From Hyphomicrobiales bacterium (GTDB taxonomy: Bacteria > Pseudomonadota > Alphaproteobacteria > Rhizobiales > Rhizobiaceae), in contig UBNV01000001.1 in assembly GCA_900466945.1 (NCBI GenBank), forward strand, positions 124,001 to 188,000: a DNA stretch of 64,000 bases, read 5' to 3'. Below are positions 49,767-58,427 of the stretch, piece after piece (within the stretch, counting starts at the first letter, position 1; each line of letters opens with the position of its first letter). The notes beneath the pieces are model-generated. The model did not search any database. It was given only the letters and a program-made list of their open reading frames with translations, and was not told where the DNA came from. A program made the position numbers and the translations under genes.

Positions 49767-52700
49767 TATTTCTTCAGCTGCTCCTTGAGAGCCGCGAGCT
49801 TGGCGAACGGCGAATCCGGATCAATGGGCTTTTCCTTACGAGGCGGCTTTGCCTCGAAGCGTGCCGGCTGCGACTTGTTGTTGTCGCGTTCCGGCCGAGG
49901 ACCGCGGTCCTTGCGGTCACCACGATCCTGGCGATCACCCTTACCGGCAAACTTGCCCCGATTGTCGTCTCGACGCTCACCGCGATTGTCGGAACGGCGA
50001 TCGTCACGACGGCCTTCGCCGCGCTTCTCGCCAGCAGCCTCGCCGCCTTCGCGTGGCGCCGGGTTGCGCTGGCCCTGCGGACGGCGATCGCCACCCGGAC
50101 GACCGGTGCCACGCTGGTTGTCGCTGCGACCACCCGGACGCCAAAGAAGAACGGGCTTCGGCTCGACCGGCTCGGCCGACTGCTCTTCGGTAGCGGCAGG
50201 CTCAGCCGCTTCAGCGGCAACCGCTACAGCAGGCTCTTCGGTCACAGCAGCTGGTGCCTCGCCTTCGGCGGACGCCTCGGCGGATTGATCGGCATCATCG
50301 ACAGCGTCGTCGCTCTTGTCGGCAACCGCCGGAGCCTCAGCCGCGGCGGAACCGGCCTGGGCGCCGAGGAAGGCCGCGGCCTCTTCAGCAGAGACGCTGT
50401 CTGCGCGATAGCCGAGACCCTTCAGGATCTCCTCCATGTCGTCAGGTGTAGCACCCAGAATGGAAAGCATCGCGGTCGTCGTTGTGAATCGGCGGCCGTC
50501 ATAGGCGCCGTCAGGACGTGCAGGCGAACCGGGCTTCCACTGCAAAAGTGGACGAATGAGATCCGCGAGACGCTCGAGGATATCGATGCGCACGGCGCGC
50601 TTGCCGAGGAAGCGGAAGCCGGCGAGCTTGTAGAACATGCGCTCGAAGCTCGGATCGGTGACGACAGACGTACGGCCAGCGGCCAGCACTGGAATGAGGT
50701 CACCATAACCCGCCTTGTCGAGACCGTCATTCTTCAACGCCCAGAGCAGCGTGATCAGCTCGGCCGGAGCCGGCTTCAACAGGGCGGGCATGAAGATGTG
50801 GTAGGCGCCGAAGCGCACGCCATACCGACGCATCGAGGCGCGACCATCCTGGTCGAGTGTCTTGACGTCATCGGCCACGTCGCGACGGAAGAGCACGCCG
50901 AGATTTTCGACGAGCTGGAAGGCGAGGCCCTTGGCCAGGCCCTGCAGGTCCTCGGCGCGCGAGAGGTCGTCGAGCGGCTTCAGCACGGTAGAAATATGGT
51001 GATTGACGAAGCGCTCGATGCGGGCGGCGACGTGGTCGCGCGCAATACCGGTCAGCTGTTCGTCGGCCAACAGGATCACACGCGGATGCAGGATGTGGTC
51101 CGTGCCGATGAGGCGCGCCACCGGATCGCCCAGCCAACGCACGAGACCGTCGGACCCGATGGCGAGATCGTTGTTGCCGGACGCATGAAGCCGCGCGGCG
51201 CGCGCTTCGAATTCCAGCGCCAGCGCCTTGTAGGCGGCAGCCTGGACAGCCTTGGCATCCGAACCTTCCATGCCGGAAATCGGCGTGAACCGGAAACCGG
51301 AGAGTTGTCCCATGGCATGGCCTTCCACGAAGACATCGCCGTTCACACTGATTTCAGCTTCCAACATCGCATTCTCTCTCAAGCGCTTCATGAGCACAGA
51401 TGTCCTGCGATCAACAAAGCGTTTCGTCAACCGTTCATGTAACGCATCGGACAATCGGTCTTCGATTTCCCGCGTCTTTTCTTGCCAGTGTGTCGGATCG
51501 GCAAGCCAGCCGGGCCGGTTCGACACATAGGTCCACGTCCTGATCTGGGCGATCCGCGCCGACAGCGTATCGATCTCGCCATCTGTCCGATCTGCCCGGC
51601 GCACCTGTTCACCGAGGAAATCCTCGTTCACGGTGCCCCGCCTGACCAGATCAAAGTACAGGCTCTGAATCAGATCCGCATGCTGTGCAGGCGTAATGCG
51701 CCGATAGTCGGGCAGCGCGCAGGCCTCCCAGAGTTTTTCGACGCGATCGGGCCGGTCCGTGATGTCGGATATCTCGGGATAGCGCGACAAATATTCCAAT
51801 GCCTGCTGGTCTGTCGCCGGCAGGGCGCGGGTCAGTCCTTCGACGCGAGGCACCGCATCGAGACTCCGCTGCAGGCCGGCAATCGACGAAAAATCGAATC
51901 TTTCCGTCCGCCACTGCAAAACCTTGACCTGATCGAACTGATGCGTCTCCAGCCGCTCTACCAGTTCATCGTCGAACGGATCGACGCGACCCGTCACGCC
52001 GAACGTGCCGTCCTTGATGTGGCGGCCCGCACGACCTGCGATCTGCCCGAGCTCGCCGGGATTGAGGTTGCGGAACTGATAGCCGTCGAATTTGCGATCC
52101 TGGGCGAAGGCGACGTGATCGACATCGAGGTTGAGGCCCATGCCGATCGCGTCGGTCGCGACGAGATATTCGACGTCGCCTTCCTGATAGAGCCCGACCT
52201 GCGCATTGCGGGTCCGCGGGCTGAGCGCTCCGAGAACCACGGCCGCACCGCCGCGCTGGCGGCGGATCAGTTCGGCAATCGCATAGACTTCGTCGGCGGA
52301 GAAGGCGACGATGGCAGTCCGTTGCGGCAGCCGGGTAATCTTCTTCTGGCCGGCGTAGAAGAGCTGGGAGAGGCGCGGCCGCTCCACGATGGTGATTCCC
52401 GGCAACAGCTGGATCAGGATCGACTTCATCGTCGCCGAGCCGAGCAGCAGCGTTTCCTCACGGCCCCTCAGATGCAGCAGGCGATCGGTGAAGATGTGGC
52501 CACGCTCGAGATCGCCGGCCAGCTGGATTTCATCGATCGCGACGAAAGCAACCTTCGTCTCACGCGGCATGGCCTCGACGGTACAGACGGAGAAGCGGGC
52601 GTTCGGTGGGCTGATTTTCTCTTCGCCTGTGACCAGGGCGACGTTTTGCGCGCCGACGCGCTCGACAACGCGCGTGTAGACCTCGCGGGCAAGCAGTCTC

Positions 52701-52816
52701 AGCGGCAATCCGATGATGCCGGACCCGTGCGCGACCATGCGTTCGATCGCAAAATGGGTCTTGCCGGTATTGGTTGGCCCCAGCACAGCACTCACGCCGC
52801 GGCCACTCAGGATCAT
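49766..52816 (-). CDS. Suv3-type DEAD/DExH RNA helicase with disordered basic tail
   Basis: A superfamily 2 helicase of about 1016 residues. Walker A GPTNTGKT is at 13-20 and the box II variant DEIQ at 95-98, the signature of SUPV3L1/Suv3, the mitochondrial degradosome helicase; LLLGSATM (box III) and QIAGRAGRH (box VI) follow. The middle has the Suv3-type helical region. From about 790 the chain becomes Ala/Glu-rich and then an Arg/Gly/Asp-rich disordered tail (about 880-1000), ending DPDSPFAKLAALKEQLKK. Likely an RNA-processing role. The ATG at 52816 is chosen; a TTG at 52930 would add 38 residues. Coupled to the S4 gene. Confidence 0.9.
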   Translation of the reverse strand: MILSGRGVSAVLGPTNTGKTHFAIERMVAHGSGIIGLPLRLLAREVYTRVVERVGAQNVALVTGEEKISPPNARFSVCTVEAMPRETKVAFVAIDEIQLAGDLERGHIFTDRLLHLRGREETLLLGSATMKSILIQLLPGITIVERPRLSQLFYAGQKKITRLPQRTAIVAFSADEVYAIAELIRRQRGGAAVVLGALSPRTRNAQVGLYQEGDVEYLVATDAIGMGLNLDVDHVAFAQDRKFDGYQFRNLNPGELGQIAGRAGRHIKDGTFGVTGRVDPFDDELVERLETHQFDQVKVLQWRTERFDFSSIAGLQRSLDAVPRVEGLTRALPATDQQALEYLSRYPEISDITDRPDRVEKLWEACALPDYRRITPAQHADLIQSLYFDLVRRGTVNEDFLGEQVRRADRTDGEIDTLSARIAQIRTWTYVSNRPGWLADPTHWQEKTREIEDRLSDALHERLTKRFVDRRTSVLMKRLRENAMLEAEISVNGDVFVEGHAMGQLSGFRFTPISGMEGSDAKAVQAAAYKALALEFEARAARLHASGNNDLAIGSDGLVRWLGDPVARLIGTDHILHPRVILLADEQLTGIARDHVAARIERFVNHHISTVLKPLDDLSRAEDLQGLAKGLAFQLVENLGVLFRRDVADDVKTLDQDGRASMRRYGVRFGAYHIFMPALLKPAPAELITLLWALKNDGLDKAGYGDLIPVLAAGRTSVVTDPSFERMFYKLAGFRFLGKRAVRIDILERLADLIRPLLQWKPGSPARPDGAYDGRRFTTTTAMLSILGATPDDMEEILKGLGYRADSVSAEEAAAFLGAQAGSAAAEAPAVADKSDDAVDDADQSAEASAEGEAPAAVTEEPAVAVAAEAAEPAATEEQSAEPVEPKPVLLWRPGGRSDNQRGTGRPGGDRRPQGQRNPAPREGGEAAGEKRGEGRRDDRRSDNRGERRDDNRGKFAGKGDRQDRGDRKDRGPRPERDNNKSQPARFEAKPPRKEKPIDPDSPFAKLAALKEQLKK

Positions 52817-53191
52817 GGGTTGCGTATTCAAAGACCGCTCCGCTTGTCGGGACCGCGCGTCGTCCGCTTTCCGGCGCCCTTGGCCAACAGATGGAGACGA
52901 ACGGGGGCAAAGGCAAGCCGCTTGTCGCAATCACCCCAGAAATACGCACAAACCCTTGATCAGAATCAGTTTTTGGATTCGGGAACACTCTGGGAACGAA
53001 TCAGCGACGAATCGACGACTCTTCCGGATTCAGGCTTTGTTCACGGCTACATGTCGATGAATCATGTTCTTCTACCTACCATATCCTGAATCGGCAGATC
53101 CACTTAATTGACGCCCAAGCGGCCAGAACAGCCATTGGATCGATGGAACATTCGTCGGGCGGCATACGTTGCTTCGGCCGAGGTGCCCGCC
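52817..53191. promoter_or_regulatory. divergent regulatory region with a GANTC cluster
   Basis: This 375-bp gap between helicase and hydrolase has eight GANTC sites in 130 bp (first bases 52963, 52976, 52998, 53009, 53017, 53027, 53059, 53088), against about 0.5 expected by chance. GANTC is the target of the cell-cycle methyltransferase CcrM in alphaproteobacteria; methylation and GcrA act on such promoters. It must contain the helicase and hydrolase promoters. Part of it (52993-53052) recurs at 54739-54798. Confidence 0.6.
52993..53052 (+). repeat. non-coding direct repeat, copy 1
   Basis: About 60 bp that match copy 2 in the same orientation. The first 22 bp (GGAACGAATC..CGACGAATCG) agree at 20 positions; TTTGTTCAC-GCTA-AT at +43 agrees at 15 of 17. 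The middle differs by small gaps but keeps TCTTCC. Both copies bear two GAATC sites 11 bp apart. Confidence 0.6.
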
Positions 53192-54208
53192 ATGACGCTT
53201 AAATCTCCACCACCGGACTGGATTGGAACGACGGATGCCGGACAGGACTTTGTTCTGATCCACGGCATGGTCATGGCTCCTTCCTTCTGGCAGGCATACG
53301 CGCCGGAAATTGTCCGTCATGGGCGTTCGGCGGCTTATCCGCTCCCCGGACACCACCCGTGGATGCTCGATGCACCGGGTCAGCTTATCACGCCCCGAGA
53401 AGTGGCAGATGCCTATGCGGCAGCGATCCGTCGCGACTTTGGCGGCCGTCCCGTCAACCTGATCGGACACTCGACCGGCGGCTTTGTCTCCCTGCTTTTT
53501 GCGCTCCACTATCCGGAATTGGTAAGATCGATCACGCTGATCGGTGCCTTCGCCTGCGGACGGTTCGAAGGACAGGAGCGGCTGCCCGCGCGACTGCTGC
53601 GGGTACCGCGCGTCGGCGCATTCCTGTTCACCCAGTTCTTCAGACGATGGATTGCGACTCAGGAGCAGTTCCGCTGGGGATCGATCGAATGCGTGTATGA
53701 CAAGGGGTGCCCGTGGCAGGACGACCGCGCGGTCGAGGCCCTGGAAGAAGTGCGCCTCGACCTGTTGCGCGCGCGTCCGGAAGACATTGCCGCCTGCATC
53801 CGCTTCATGTCCGCAACAACGCTGGTCAAGGATCTGCCGCGCATCAAGGCTCCAGTGATGAACCTCGTCGGCGCCAATGACGCGATCGTGCCGCCTGCCC
53901 ATCAGCTTCGCGTTTCGAAATTACTGCCGCAGGCACAGACCGTGATCCTGCGCAATTGCGGCCACCTTCCTATGGTCGAGCATCAAGCCCGCACCGATCA
54001 GGCGATCTCCGCGTTTCTCTATGGTCTCTCAATGACGCCCGTCTCGTCGGCCCCGATCACACGTGTCGCGCGGCGCACCTCGGCTGTTGCCGGCCTGCAT
54101 CGGCTGCTCGGCGGCCTGGCATCGCCGATGGAACAAACGTCCAGCCATCGCGTTCAACCGGCACAAGACTGGAATTTCCACCACGGCTTAGGAGAGGGCC
54201 CCCAATGA
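53192..54208 (+). CDS. alpha/beta hydrolase
   Basis: A 338-residue alpha/beta-hydrolase fold enzyme. FVLIHGMVMAPSFWQ is the oxyanion-hole HG region; the nucleophile Ser lies in IGHSTGGFVSLLF, the acid in VGANDAIVPP and the His in RNCGHLPMVEHQ. A C-terminal tail of about 50 residues (after SAFLYGLSM) is unstructured and not typical of the family. Substrate unknown. The ATG at 53192 is chosen; 28 codons upstream lack homology. It overlaps the DUF3309 gene by 4 bp (ATGA). Confidence 0.87.
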   Translation: MTLKSPPPDWIGTTDAGQDFVLIHGMVMAPSFWQAYAPEIVRHGRSAAYPLPGHHPWMLDAPGQLITPREVADAYAAAIRRDFGGRPVNLIGHSTGGFVSLLFALHYPELVRSITLIGAFACGRFEGQERLPARLLRVPRVGAFLFTQFFRRWIATQEQFRWGSIECVYDKGCPWQDDRAVEALEEVRLDLLRARPEDIAACIRFMSATTLVKDLPRIKAPVMNLVGANDAIVPPAHQLRVSKLLPQAQTVILRNCGHLPMVEHQARTDQAISAFLYGLSMTPVSSAPITRVARRTSAVAGLHRLLGGLASPMEQTSSHRVQPAQDWNFHHGLGEGPQ

Positions 54209-54357
54209 GTACCATTCTCATCGTCATTCTAATTCTGCTGCTGATCGGCGCACTGCCGAACTGGGGTCATAGCCGCAGCTGGGGCTACGGCCCGTCGGGA
54301 GGCTTGGGCCTCGTACTTCTCATCCTCATCATCCTGATGTTGATGGGCCGCATTTGA
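54205..54357 (+). CDS. DUF3309 family small membrane protein
   Basis: A 50-residue protein with two hydrophobic helices (residues 3-17 and 33-48) around NWGHSRSWGYGPSGGLG, the DUF3309 core. Function unknown; widespread in Rhizobiales. Its ATG overlaps the hydrolase stop, so the two are coupled. Confidence 0.88.
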   Translation: MSTILIVILILLLIGALPNWGHSRSWGYGPSGGLGLVLLILIILMLMGRI

Positions 54358-54399
54358 CCTGAAGTGAAAATCTAACTCGACGTGAAAAGGTATAAGACG

Positions 54400-54657
54400 A
54401 TGATGAAAAAGACCCTTCTGGCAATCGCATTGATCGCTCCGCTCGCATCCTGCACGGCCACCGAACGTGGCGCCGGTATCGGTGCCGCCTCCGGTGCAGT
54501 CATCGGTGGTGTTGCTACCGGCAATGTCCGCGGCGCAGCCGTCGGTGCAGCAGTCGGCGGCGTCGCTGGCGCACTGATCGGCAACTCGCAGGAACGTTCC
54601 GGCTACTGCGTTTACCGCGATCGCTACGGCCGCACCTACGAAGCACGCTGCCGCTAA
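54400..54657 (+). CDS. glycine-zipper lipoprotein
   Basis: An 85-residue lipoprotein. The signal peptide ends in the lipobox PLASC (Cys18). Glycine-zipper repeats follow (GAGIGAASGAVIGGV, GAAVGAAVGGVAGALIG), and a C-terminal pair of cysteines lies in GYCVYRDRYGRTYEARC. Glycine-zipper lipoproteins insert into or stiffen the outer membrane. It lies 42 bp after DUF3309 and ends with a strong terminator. ATG at 54400 or 54403. Confidence 0.87.
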   Translation: MMKKTLLAIALIAPLASCTATERGAGIGAASGAVIGGVATGNVRGAAVGAAVGGVAGALIGNSQERSGYCVYRDRYGRTYEARCR

Positions 54658-54670
54658 TAGGCATTTCTGC

Positions 54671-54707
54671 AAAAAAAGCCGCCGAACCCCGGGTTCGGCG
54701 GCTTTTT
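54671..54707 (+). terminator. terminator of the glycine-zipper gene
   Basis: Stem GCCGCCGAACC (54678-54688) with GGTTCGGCGGC (54692-54702), then five T; a run of seven A on the left makes it bidirectional. It begins 13 bp past the stop. Confidence 0.93.
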
Positions 54708-54997
54708 CGTGCGCTGAATTAACTTCTCGATCAAATCCGGAACGAATCGACGACGAATCGCGGACTGAGCAGTCTTCCCGGTTTGTTCACCGCTAGATAT
54801 TGTTGAATAACAATTGGTTAACCATAGAGCGCGGTGGATATTAAGAATTTCCCAGCAGAAAAAGACGGTAATTCTTAACGGCCTAGCCGATCTTCCATCA
54901 GAGATCTTAAACGCTACGCAGTGTCGAAATCCTTCCCGCCCTAGAAACGCAAGAGGCTGGCACTAGGCCGGCCCCGATGCGAAGCACTGACGGTTGC
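54708..54997. other. non-coding region between the glycine-zipper terminator and phbB
   Basis: No gene found; with the terminator the gap is 340 bp. It carries copy 2 of the 60-bp repeat (54739-54798), the CtrA half-site-like TTAACCAT within a GGTTAACC palindrome (about 54797-54805), and a perfect 9-bp inverted repeat TTAAGAATT (54841-54849)/AATTCTTAA (54870-54878) with 20-bp spacer. It is more AT-rich than its neighbours. A small RNA gene or binding region is possible. Confidence 0.5.
54739..54798 (+). repeat. non-coding direct repeat, copy 2
   Basis: Same-orientation copy of 52993-53052, starting GGAACGAATCGACGACGAAT and continuing to TTTGTTCACCGCTAGAT at the same +43 offset as in copy 1. 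The two copies bracket the hydrolase-DUF3309-glycine-zipper cassette, 1.75 kb apart. Confidence 0.6.
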
Positions 54998-55723
54998 TCA
55001 GACGAAGAACTGGCCACCGTTTGCTGAAATCGTCGATCCCGTAATGAAACCGGCCTCATCCGATGCGAGGAAGACGACGCAGCGGGCGATTTCTTCCGGT
55101 TCGCCAAGCCTGCCGACCGGGATCTGTGGGATGATGCGCTCGTTGAGCACCTTCTCAGGGATCGCGCGCACCATTTCCGTGCCGATATAACCGGGGCAAA
55201 TGGCATTGACTGTGATGCCCTTGGCAGCGCCTTCCTGCGCCAGCGCCTTGGTGAAGCCGAGGTCACCCGCCTTGGCGGCAGAGTAGTTGGCCTGACCCAT
55301 CTGACCCTTCTGGCCATTGATCGACGAAATGTTAATCACGCGCCCAAAACTACGGTCGCGCATGCCGGTCCAGACCGGATGGGTCATGTTGAAGAGGCCG
55401 GTGAGATTGGTGTTGATGACCTCGTTCCACTGGTCCGGCTTCATCTTGTGGAACATGGCGTCCCGCGTGATGCCGGCATTGTTGACCAGCACTTCGACCG
55501 GGCCGAGGGCAGCCTCGACGGCGGCGATCCCGTCAACGCAAGCCTGATAGTTGGAGACATCCCATTTGAAGACCGGAATGCCGGTCTCCGCCTCGAAAGC
55601 CTTTGCCTTTTCCTCGTTTCCGGCGAAGTTTGCTGCCACCGTGTAGCCGGAATTCTTCAGAGCGATCGAAATCGCAGCGCCAATGCCGCGCGTACCGCCG
55701 GTTACCAAAGCCACTCTGCTCAT
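54998..55723 (-). CDS. phbB: acetoacetyl-CoA reductase
   Basis: NADPH-dependent reductase that makes (R)-3-hydroxybutyryl-CoA for polyhydroxybutyrate. A 241-residue SDR: TGGTRGIGAAISIALKNSG, NNAGITRDAMFHKM, Ser in NISSINGQKGQMGQ and YSAAKAG. The QKGQxGQxNYSAAKAG stretch is specific for PhaB/PhbB. It lies 150 bp after phbA in the same direction; a hairpin TCCCGG/CCGGGA (55805-55823) and a duplicated GGTTCCCGTC (55750, 55775) lie in that gap. Confidence 0.96.
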   Translation of the reverse strand: MSRVALVTGGTRGIGAAISIALKNSGYTVAANFAGNEEKAKAFEAETGIPVFKWDVSNYQACVDGIAAVEAALGPVEVLVNNAGITRDAMFHKMKPDQWNEVINTNLTGLFNMTHPVWTGMRDRSFGRVINISSINGQKGQMGQANYSAAKAGDLGFTKALAQEGAAKGITVNAICPGYIGTEMVRAIPEKVLNERIIPQIPVGRLGEPEEIARCVVFLASDEAGFITGSTISANGGQFFV

Positions 55724-55873
55724 GCTGTCCTCCCCGTTTTTTCTGTATGGGTTCCCGTCTGGATCAACCGCTGCGGTTCCCGTCGCAACGGCATGACTTC
55801 GCCATCCCGGCTTCAGACCGGGACAGAGCTTTATGATGTCAATAATGAGCGGGTGCCATCCTGGCTGCCCGGA

Positions 55874-57055
55874 TCAGAAGGCCTCGAGGCACATGGCAAC
55901 GCCCATGCCGCCGCCGATGCAGAGCGTGGCGAGACCCTTCTTGGCGCCGCGACGCTTCATTTCGAACAGAAGCGTGTTGAGGATGCGCGCACCAGACGCG
56001 CCGACCGGATGGCCGATGGCAATCGCGCCACCATTGACGTTGACGATCGACGTATCCCAGCCGAGGTCCTTGTTGACGGCGCAGGCTTGCGCCGCGAAGG
56101 CCTCGTTGGCTTCGACGAGATCGAGATCGGAGATCTTCCAGCCGGCCTTTTCGAGCGCCTTGCGCGAGGCCGGGATCGGGCCGGTGCCCATGATCTTCGG
56201 GTCGACGCCGGCCGTTGCCCAGGAAACGACGCGGGCGAGCGGTGCGATACCACGACGCGAGGCTTCCGCTTCTGTCATCAGGAGTGCTGCGGCAGCGCCG
56301 TCGTTGATACCGGATGCATTGCCGGCGGTGACCGTGCCTTCCTTGTCGAAGGCCGGCTTCAGCTTCTGCATGCTTTCGAGCGTCGCACCGATACGGATGT
56401 ATTCGTCCTGGTCGACGGTGACGTCACCCTTGCGACCCGGCACGATGACCGGCACGATCTCGTCCCTGAAGCGGCCGGCGGCCTGAGCGGCCTCCGCCTT
56501 GTTCTGAGACGCGACCGCGAATGCATCCTGCTCGTCGCGTGTGAGCTGCCACTGGCGAGCGACATTTTCTGCCGTCGTGCCCATGTGATAGCCGTAAAAG
56601 GCGTCGGTCAGGCCGTCCTTGATCATGGTGTCGACCATCTTCAGGTCGCCCATCTTGGTGCCGTTGCGCAGATGCGCACAATGCGGCGCCATGGACATGG
56701 ATTCCTGGCCGCCGGCAATGATGATCTTCGCATCACCGGTTGCGATTTGCTGCATGCCGATGGCGACGGCACGCAGGCCCGAACCGCAGAGCTGGTTGAG
56801 GCCCCACGCTGTTGCTTCCTGCGGAATTCCGGCCTTCATGGCGGCCTGACGAGCCGGGTTCTGACCCTGGCCTGCAGTCAGGATCTGGCCGAGAATGACT
56901 TCGTCGACTTCCGCCGCCTCGACGCCAGCGCGCTCCAGCACGGCCTTGATGGCGATTGCGCCGAGATCATGCGCCGCGACGGACGCCAAGGCCCCGTTGA
57001 AGGATCCGACCGGGGTTCTGGCAGCGCTCGCGATGACGATGGACGGGGTGCTCAT
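55874..57055 (-). CDS. phbA: acetyl-CoA acetyltransferase (beta-ketothiolase)
   Basis: Condenses two acetyl-CoA to acetoacetyl-CoA, the first PHB step. A 393-residue thiolase: nucleophile Cys90 in [30 protein letters not shown] with the active His, and the second Cys in [11 protein letters not shown]. The ATG at 57055 gives [19 protein letters not shown]; 20 upstream codons are excluded. Divergent from the regulator phaR across 224 bp. Confidence 0.97.
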   Translation of the reverse strand: MSTPSIVIASAARTPVGSFNGALASVAAHDLGAIAIKAVLERAGVEAAEVDEVILGQILTAGQGQNPARQAAMKAGIPQEATAWGLNQLCGSGLRAVAIGMQQIATGDAKIIIAGGQESMSMAPHCAHLRNGTKMGDLKMVDTMIKDGLTDAFYGYHMGTTAENVARQWQLTRDEQDAFAVASQNKAEAAQAAGRFRDEIVPVIVPGRKGDVTVDQDEYIRIGATLESMQKLKPAFDKEGTVTAGNASGINDGAAAALLMTEAEASRRGIAPLARVVSWATAGVDPKIMGTGPIPASRKALEKAGWKISDLDLVEANEAFAAQACAVNKDLGWDTSIVNVNGGAIAIGHPVGASGARILNTLLFEMKRRGAKKGLATLCIGGGMGVAMCLEAF

Positions 57056-57279
57056 GGACGTCTCCTCGGGTTTTATGATTGAGAAGAAACTGACAAAGAC
57101 TGTCGTCGGTGTCAAACAGGATAAAACCTGCGGTCTCGTTCTTTGGTTGCGCTTGCCTGTCTTTCGTCAAATGCCGATCCTGCATCGCACAAAGAGATTG
57201 TCACCGGACTGAATTTGCGCTTACACTCCTCCCCGGGAAGAGCAAAAACAATCAGAAAACGACGGGTTAGGAGACCGAA

Positions 57280-57858
57280 ATGGCAAAAGCCGATGGCGAA
57301 ATCGTTATCAAGAAATACGCCAATCGACGCCTCTACAACACCGGCACGAGCACCTATGTGACCCTTGAGGACTTGGCCAAAATGGTCAAGAAAGGGGAGG
57401 ATTTCCTGGTGCAGGATGCCAAGTCCGGTGACGATATCACGCATTCAGTTCTGACCCAGATCATCTTCGAACAGGAATCCAAGACCGGCAACACGCTGCT
57501 GCCGATCTCGTTCCTGCGACAGCTCATCAGCTACTACGGCGACCAGATGCAGATGGTCGTTCCAAGTTTTCTTGAGCATTCGATGAAGGCCTTCACCGAG
57601 CAGCAGACCCAGATGCGCGAGCAGATGACCAAGGCCTTCGGCGACCATCCGCTGTCGAAGAACCTGCAGATGCCGATACAACTGATGGAAGAGCAGGTGA
57701 AGCGCAACACCGAGATGTTCCAGCAGGCGATGCAGATGTTCTCGCCCTTCCTCGGCGGCCAGCAGCCGGCCAAGGAAACGAAGAAGGCGGAAGCCAAGGA
57801 TATCGACGAACTGAAGGAACAGTTGCGCTCCCTGCAGAATAAGCTCGACAACCTCTGA
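57280..57858 (+). CDS. phaR: polyhydroxyalkanoate synthesis repressor PhaR (AniA)
   Basis: A 192-residue regulator. The N-terminal PHB/PHA DNA-binding domain (IVIKKYANRRLYNTGTSTYV, LEDLAKMVKKGEDFLVQDAK) and the accumulation-regulator domain (HSVLTQIIFEQE...LLPISFLRQLISYYG) are complete; a coiled-coil end (IDELKEQLRSLQNKLDNL) is typical. It senses PHB and represses phasin and related genes; in rhizobia AniA influences carbon flow and EPS. Opposite orientation to phbAB suggests it may act on the shared 224-bp gap. Confidence 0.96.
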   Translation: MAKADGEIVIKKYANRRLYNTGTSTYVTLEDLAKMVKKGEDFLVQDAKSGDDITHSVLTQIIFEQESKTGNTLLPISFLRQLISYYGDQMQMVVPSFLEHSMKAFTEQQTQMREQMTKAFGDHPLSKNLQMPIQLMEEQVKRNTEMFQQAMQMFSPFLGGQQPAKETKKAEAKDIDELKEQLRSLQNKLDNL

Positions 57859-57865
57859 ATGGATG

Positions 57866-57888
57866 AAGGCCCCGCAAGGGGCCTTTTT
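57866..57888 (+). terminator. phaR terminator
   Basis: Stem AAGGCCCC/GGGGCCTT with loop GCAA, then T run to 57888, starting 8 bp past the phaR stop. Confidence 0.92.
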
Positions 57889-57898
57889 GATGGGAAAC

Positions 57899-58294
57899 TC
57901 AGAGCCCGATCGACACATCCCGGCCTGCAGCCCTGTTCGAGATCGTAAAGCCTGCGACGACATCGATGAAGGCGATCACCATCACGCTGAAGAAGAGCTG
58001 TGTGGCCGCATCGCGCACGAGCAGAAATTCCACAAGGAACCCGACAAAGACCAGCATCGACAGCATGTGGTTCATAAGTGAACCACGGCTACTGAGCGTC
58101 GATTTCAGCATCTCGAAAAACAGGCATATGAGGGCGGCGAGGATCACGAGATCCCCCAGCGTCATCGTCCACACGGCCCCGGACAGCATCGGAACGGTCA
58201 TGATCACACCGGAAAAGGCGGTGATCCCGCTACCGAGCATGACGGCATTGTAGAAGATGAAGGGGACGATCATCAGTGGCACGGCAATCAGCAT
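57899..58294 (-). CDS. conserved inner-membrane protein
   Basis: A 131-residue protein with four hydrophobic helices (about 2-22, 38-62, 78-92 and 100-115). No catalytic motif is seen; MNHMLSMLVFVGFLVEFLLV with RDAATQLFFSVMVIAFIDVVAGF resembles small rhizobial membrane proteins of unknown function. Single gene, convergent with phaR. Confidence 0.75.
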   Translation of the reverse strand: MLIAVPLMIVPFIFYNAVMLGSGITAFSGVIMTVPMLSGAVWTMTLGDLVILAALICLFFEMLKSTLSSRGSLMNHMLSMLVFVGFLVEFLLVRDAATQLFFSVMVIAFIDVVAGFTISNRAAGRDVSIGL

Positions 58295-58378
58295 GCGGGA
58301 TCCTTCCTGGTGTTGCGAACCCGCCTGGCAAGGCGGCGACCGCCGCGCGATTTAACTATGCCTAATGACAAATGAAAA

Positions 58379-58398
58379 GGCCGGCGCAAGCGCCGGCC
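58379..58398 (-). terminator. rpmF terminator
   Basis: Stem GGCCGGCGC/GCGCCGGCC with a minimal loop; minus-strand tail TTTTCATTTG. It starts 30 bp past the rpmF stop. Confidence 0.8.
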
Positions 58399-58427
58399 CT
58401 TCGAAACATCAAGTCAAGGCGCAGAAG

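Noticed and set aside
55379-57082. 567-codon plus-strand frame opposite phbB/phbA
   Set aside because: Spans two real genes and their gap antisense; low-complexity translation.
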